The notes under the pieces: generated by a model | What the model was told of the DNA's origin: nothing | What the model saw: only the letters and a program-made list of their open reading frames with translations | The model's database searches: none | Program-made: the position numbers and the translations under genes | Assembly (NCBI RefSeq): GCF_014805625.2 | Contig: NW_023998414.1 | Location: 33,790,274 to 33,854,273, forward strand | Origin: Glossina fuscipes | Taxonomy: Eukaryota > Arthropoda > Insecta > Diptera > Glossinidae | Length of the DNA stretch: 64,000 nucleotides | Reading direction: 5' to 3' | Shown: positions 61,278 through 64,000 of the stretch, piece after piece | Layout of the letters: every line of letters begins with the position of its first letter | Position numbering within the stretch: position 1 is the stretch's first letter

Positions 61278-64000
61278 AGTCGAAGTTCCAAAAAAGAAAA
61301 AAAAAGAAAAAATTATATTTCTTATACAAATATATCCTACGACTATGTAGGTTGAAAATCGAGCGGCAAAACTTTCCGCTTTGACCAATTAACGCGTCTG
61401 CATTTAACACAATATTTTAAAATTCCCGATACAGTCTTTCAATGTTTTGACATGTTAGACAGCATATCAAAGAATTCGCTCTCGAGTATAGTTTACATAA
61501 TTAATTTTTAATTTTGTATTGAGTTTAGCTTCGGGCAGATTTTATTTCGTAAACCCTGTTTTATGTCTTATGGAAGTCTACACTCTGCCTAGCTCTTTTT
61601 TTTTTTTTTAGATCCGTACTTCACTTCTTACGCTACTTGTACGTTCCTTCCTACTTCCTCTACTTATGTAAGTAAGAGGTAGTAACAAATAAAAAAATCA
61701 GGAGTACAGTGTAAAAAGATAGGACGTACAACGAAAAAGAAAAATGGATGAAATAAATCTTAAATCTTAAAAACAAATAGACAAGTTTGGACTGAAGTAA
61801 ATTAGCTTTAAACTTTAAATGAAAGCCAATTACTTTTTACTGGAATACACTCCTTTGACAAATAGCTTAATAGTCTTTTTTTTTCTCTTTTTTTTTTTTT
61901 ATAACAAATCTTAATTATTGATTATAAGAAAACTTTTGTGCCAGTAAACAATATATATAGAGACTGCCACGGCACAATTAGTTAGCAAAAGTGTGCAACC
62001 TAACTTAAGTGAATTATAAAATGAAAAAATCAAAATATATTTACTAACATGTATTTATATATTATAAGAAGCGTCAACGAATTCCATAGCTTCAATCTAA
62101 ATGGTGTTAAACACATATGTAAACTGCATTTTTTTTTTATTTTTATTTTTTTTTTCTTACATCAATTTCTGTAATATTAACACTACAATTACCGAATGGA
62201 TCCACTTGATCTTGAAAAATCCTGGAAACTGACCAAAGCAAACATTAAGATGGCCTTGCCAAATACCTATGAAAACTTTCTTCACAATTATCTGCACGAG
62301 ATTGAAAGTTAAAGACGAAAATAAATAAATTTCGAATTGCTTCCAGTCTCTTATCTATTGTGGGTTCATATATAGGCAAAACACATCCATTTTGTATTCG
62401 ATTAACGACATCCATCCATCTCTGTGACTGGGGCCAAATTAATTAGTATAGAATTTGTATAGAAACGAGTGTGTGCACAAGTTCGCTAGTTGTACTGCTA
62501 AGGAGTATCGGCGAAAACTGCTAGAATCTGTCATATCTTCGTTTATTGGAAACATACCTGACGCACTAGTTAACAACGATCTGCAATTAGTTGCAGGAAA
62601 TTGAGCGCATATGTGAACTCCATAAGATGTAAGTCGCACAACTAGATATTTATTATAATTAATCTCAATTTAGCTTAAGGTGGAATATACGATGAAACAT
62701 GCCTTAGTTTTCTCTAAATTTTATGTGTAGGCATTATCGGAACGTTAACGGGACCATCACTATTCAGACAAGAATTAAGTCCGATAAAGGAATTAGAAAG
62801 GTAAAATAATAATGACTTTATATCAGATCAATGCAGCATGCCCAATGCGATCTAAGAATATTCAGTCAATCGATTGGAACAAATCTTCTATAAGAACGCG
62901 TGGGCGTCATTAGCATGACATGTTTCAATTACGGCAAATTCGTGAAAATGCTAAACAAAACGAGCCCCTTTATCGATCTTACCAAAAAGTCAGGGGGGTG
63001 ATCATGTAAGCAGGCGATCATCGATTATCGCCTGATTTTATTTAGGAGACAATTAGGAGACCAAAAGGCTAATTAGGTACCATTGTCGCCAGCTTTCCAA
63101 TGCTTCCGTCTCCTCAAATTTTCCAATGCCTTAATAATTGAGAGAAATGTAGAAAATGAGAGAGAACAAACTACATATGGTAAACAATAAAAAGCATGCA
63201 AAATGCAATGAATAGAAGAAAGTTATGCAGAATTAATGTTAATCTATATTTAGCTTACTTTAACTCCATATTAAGAAGAAGAAGTTTTACTTACTTTTAC
63301 CAAATTTTTTTTTTCTTTTTCTTTTTACAATTCACAAATGTAATTTCGGATACACTTTAGTTTCTTTTAATTTTTTGTTAAATTTTTGAATTCATTTCAG
63401 TTTCATTTTCTAAACGTGGTTTATATTTTCCTTTTGCAGCTACTTTTTTGCAAACGAAACTCTAAAAGGGAGATTTATGGGAACTTTACTTGGTTTATAC
63501 TCAATACCAATGTAAATTTGTTCAATTTTATTACCGCCAGATTTGACATAAGCGAGAGTGCGCATTTGTCGAAAGTCGCCAGAAAATTTGCCAACATGAT
63601 TAGATTGTCTTGGCGATCATGACTTAACTCGCTTTCGTCTGCTTACATAATTATCCGTTAGATATTGTTTTCCTCATTTCGGAAGCAACGTTGCCAACCG
63701 TCATCGAGCTGAAAACAAAATAACACTCTAGCTATACTCTTTGCTAAATTAAATTCCGATTGCAAGTGCCTAAGATGATAGCCGTATTTGAACAGTCATT
63801 TAACATCTAGTTGTACTTAAATTTATTGACAAAACAATATTGTGATTTTCAACACTTGTTTTTGTTGCCATTCCTTTGAATTGTCTATGATGAGTTGTTT
63901 CGTAGATCATTGCCAGTTTTTTACTTATATTTTTGCCACTTTCGCAATTCGATCGGCGAATAAACAAGATAATCGAATGACAAAAATGGCTTGATCATTT

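Larger units (their letters stand above)
35787..64000. other. Region upstream of the Tomosyn start, no gene recognised
   Basis: Some 28 kb upstream of the start codon contains no ORF that I can assign on either strand. It may include non-coding 5' exons, a long 5' UTR intron and the promoter, but none can be placed from sequence alone. It carries three mariner relics, a probable inverted-end element and dense microsatellites. The ORFs in it (up to about 130 codons) show no domain signature. Confidence 0.6.

Noticed and set aside
1..64000. Search for CRISPR arrays, rRNA, operons or prokaryotic genes
   Set aside because: No spaced direct repeats, rRNA-like segments or bacterial gene organisation are present. 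The direct repeats seen are microsatellites, transposon copies and assembly duplicates.

Overview
The window is AT-rich animal DNA, almost certainly from a higher (brachyceran) fly. The coding exons read as dipteran Tomosyn, the introns follow GT-AG rules, and the non-coding part is full of microsatellites and long A/T homopolymers. A dispersed repeat whose head reads like GTAAGAAAGTTATATTCGG is, from memory, typical of calyptrate flies, so a calyptrate such as a tsetse or house-fly relative is my best guess. The sequence alone does not fix the species.

Only one protein-coding gene can be supported: Tomosyn (the syntaxin-binding protein 5 / Lgl family), on the minus strand. Fourteen coding exons run from a start codon at 35761 down to a splice donor at 12315. 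All splice phases agree and give 974 codons plus one base. They encode the N-terminal tip, most of the WD40 beta-propeller region, the LLGL-type segment and a 300-residue Ser-rich linker exon. The last propeller blades and the C-terminal R-SNARE domain are not visible, so the gene must continue past the left edge. Exons cluster at 35.8-34.4 kb, 31.6-31.0 kb, 26.1-23.5 kb and 13.2-12.3 kb, separated by introns of 2.8, 4.9 and 10.2 kb and a final one of more than 12.3 kb.

Layout: 1-12314 is the inferred left-hand intron (repeats, no exon seen, 100-N gap at its right end). 12315-35761 is the Tomosyn coding span, with a 400-N gap in intron 7. 35787-64000 is upstream sequence (5' UTR intron or intergenic) with no recognisable gene. 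That right half carries three decayed Tc1/mariner transposase relics (42.25-42.48, 47.0-47.4 and 61.07-61.28 kb), a probable 2.4-kb element with 25-bp inverted ends (54526-56946) and many simple repeats.

I found no new biological system. The points most worth checking are: an abutting pair of upstream ORFs chained by ATGA overlaps to the Tomosyn start; the long linker exon in the region where Drosophila Tomosyn is alternatively spliced, with a possible 54-nt micro-exon in the intron before it; a false-duplication signature around the 400-N gap; and a dispersed repeat family with inverted ends.
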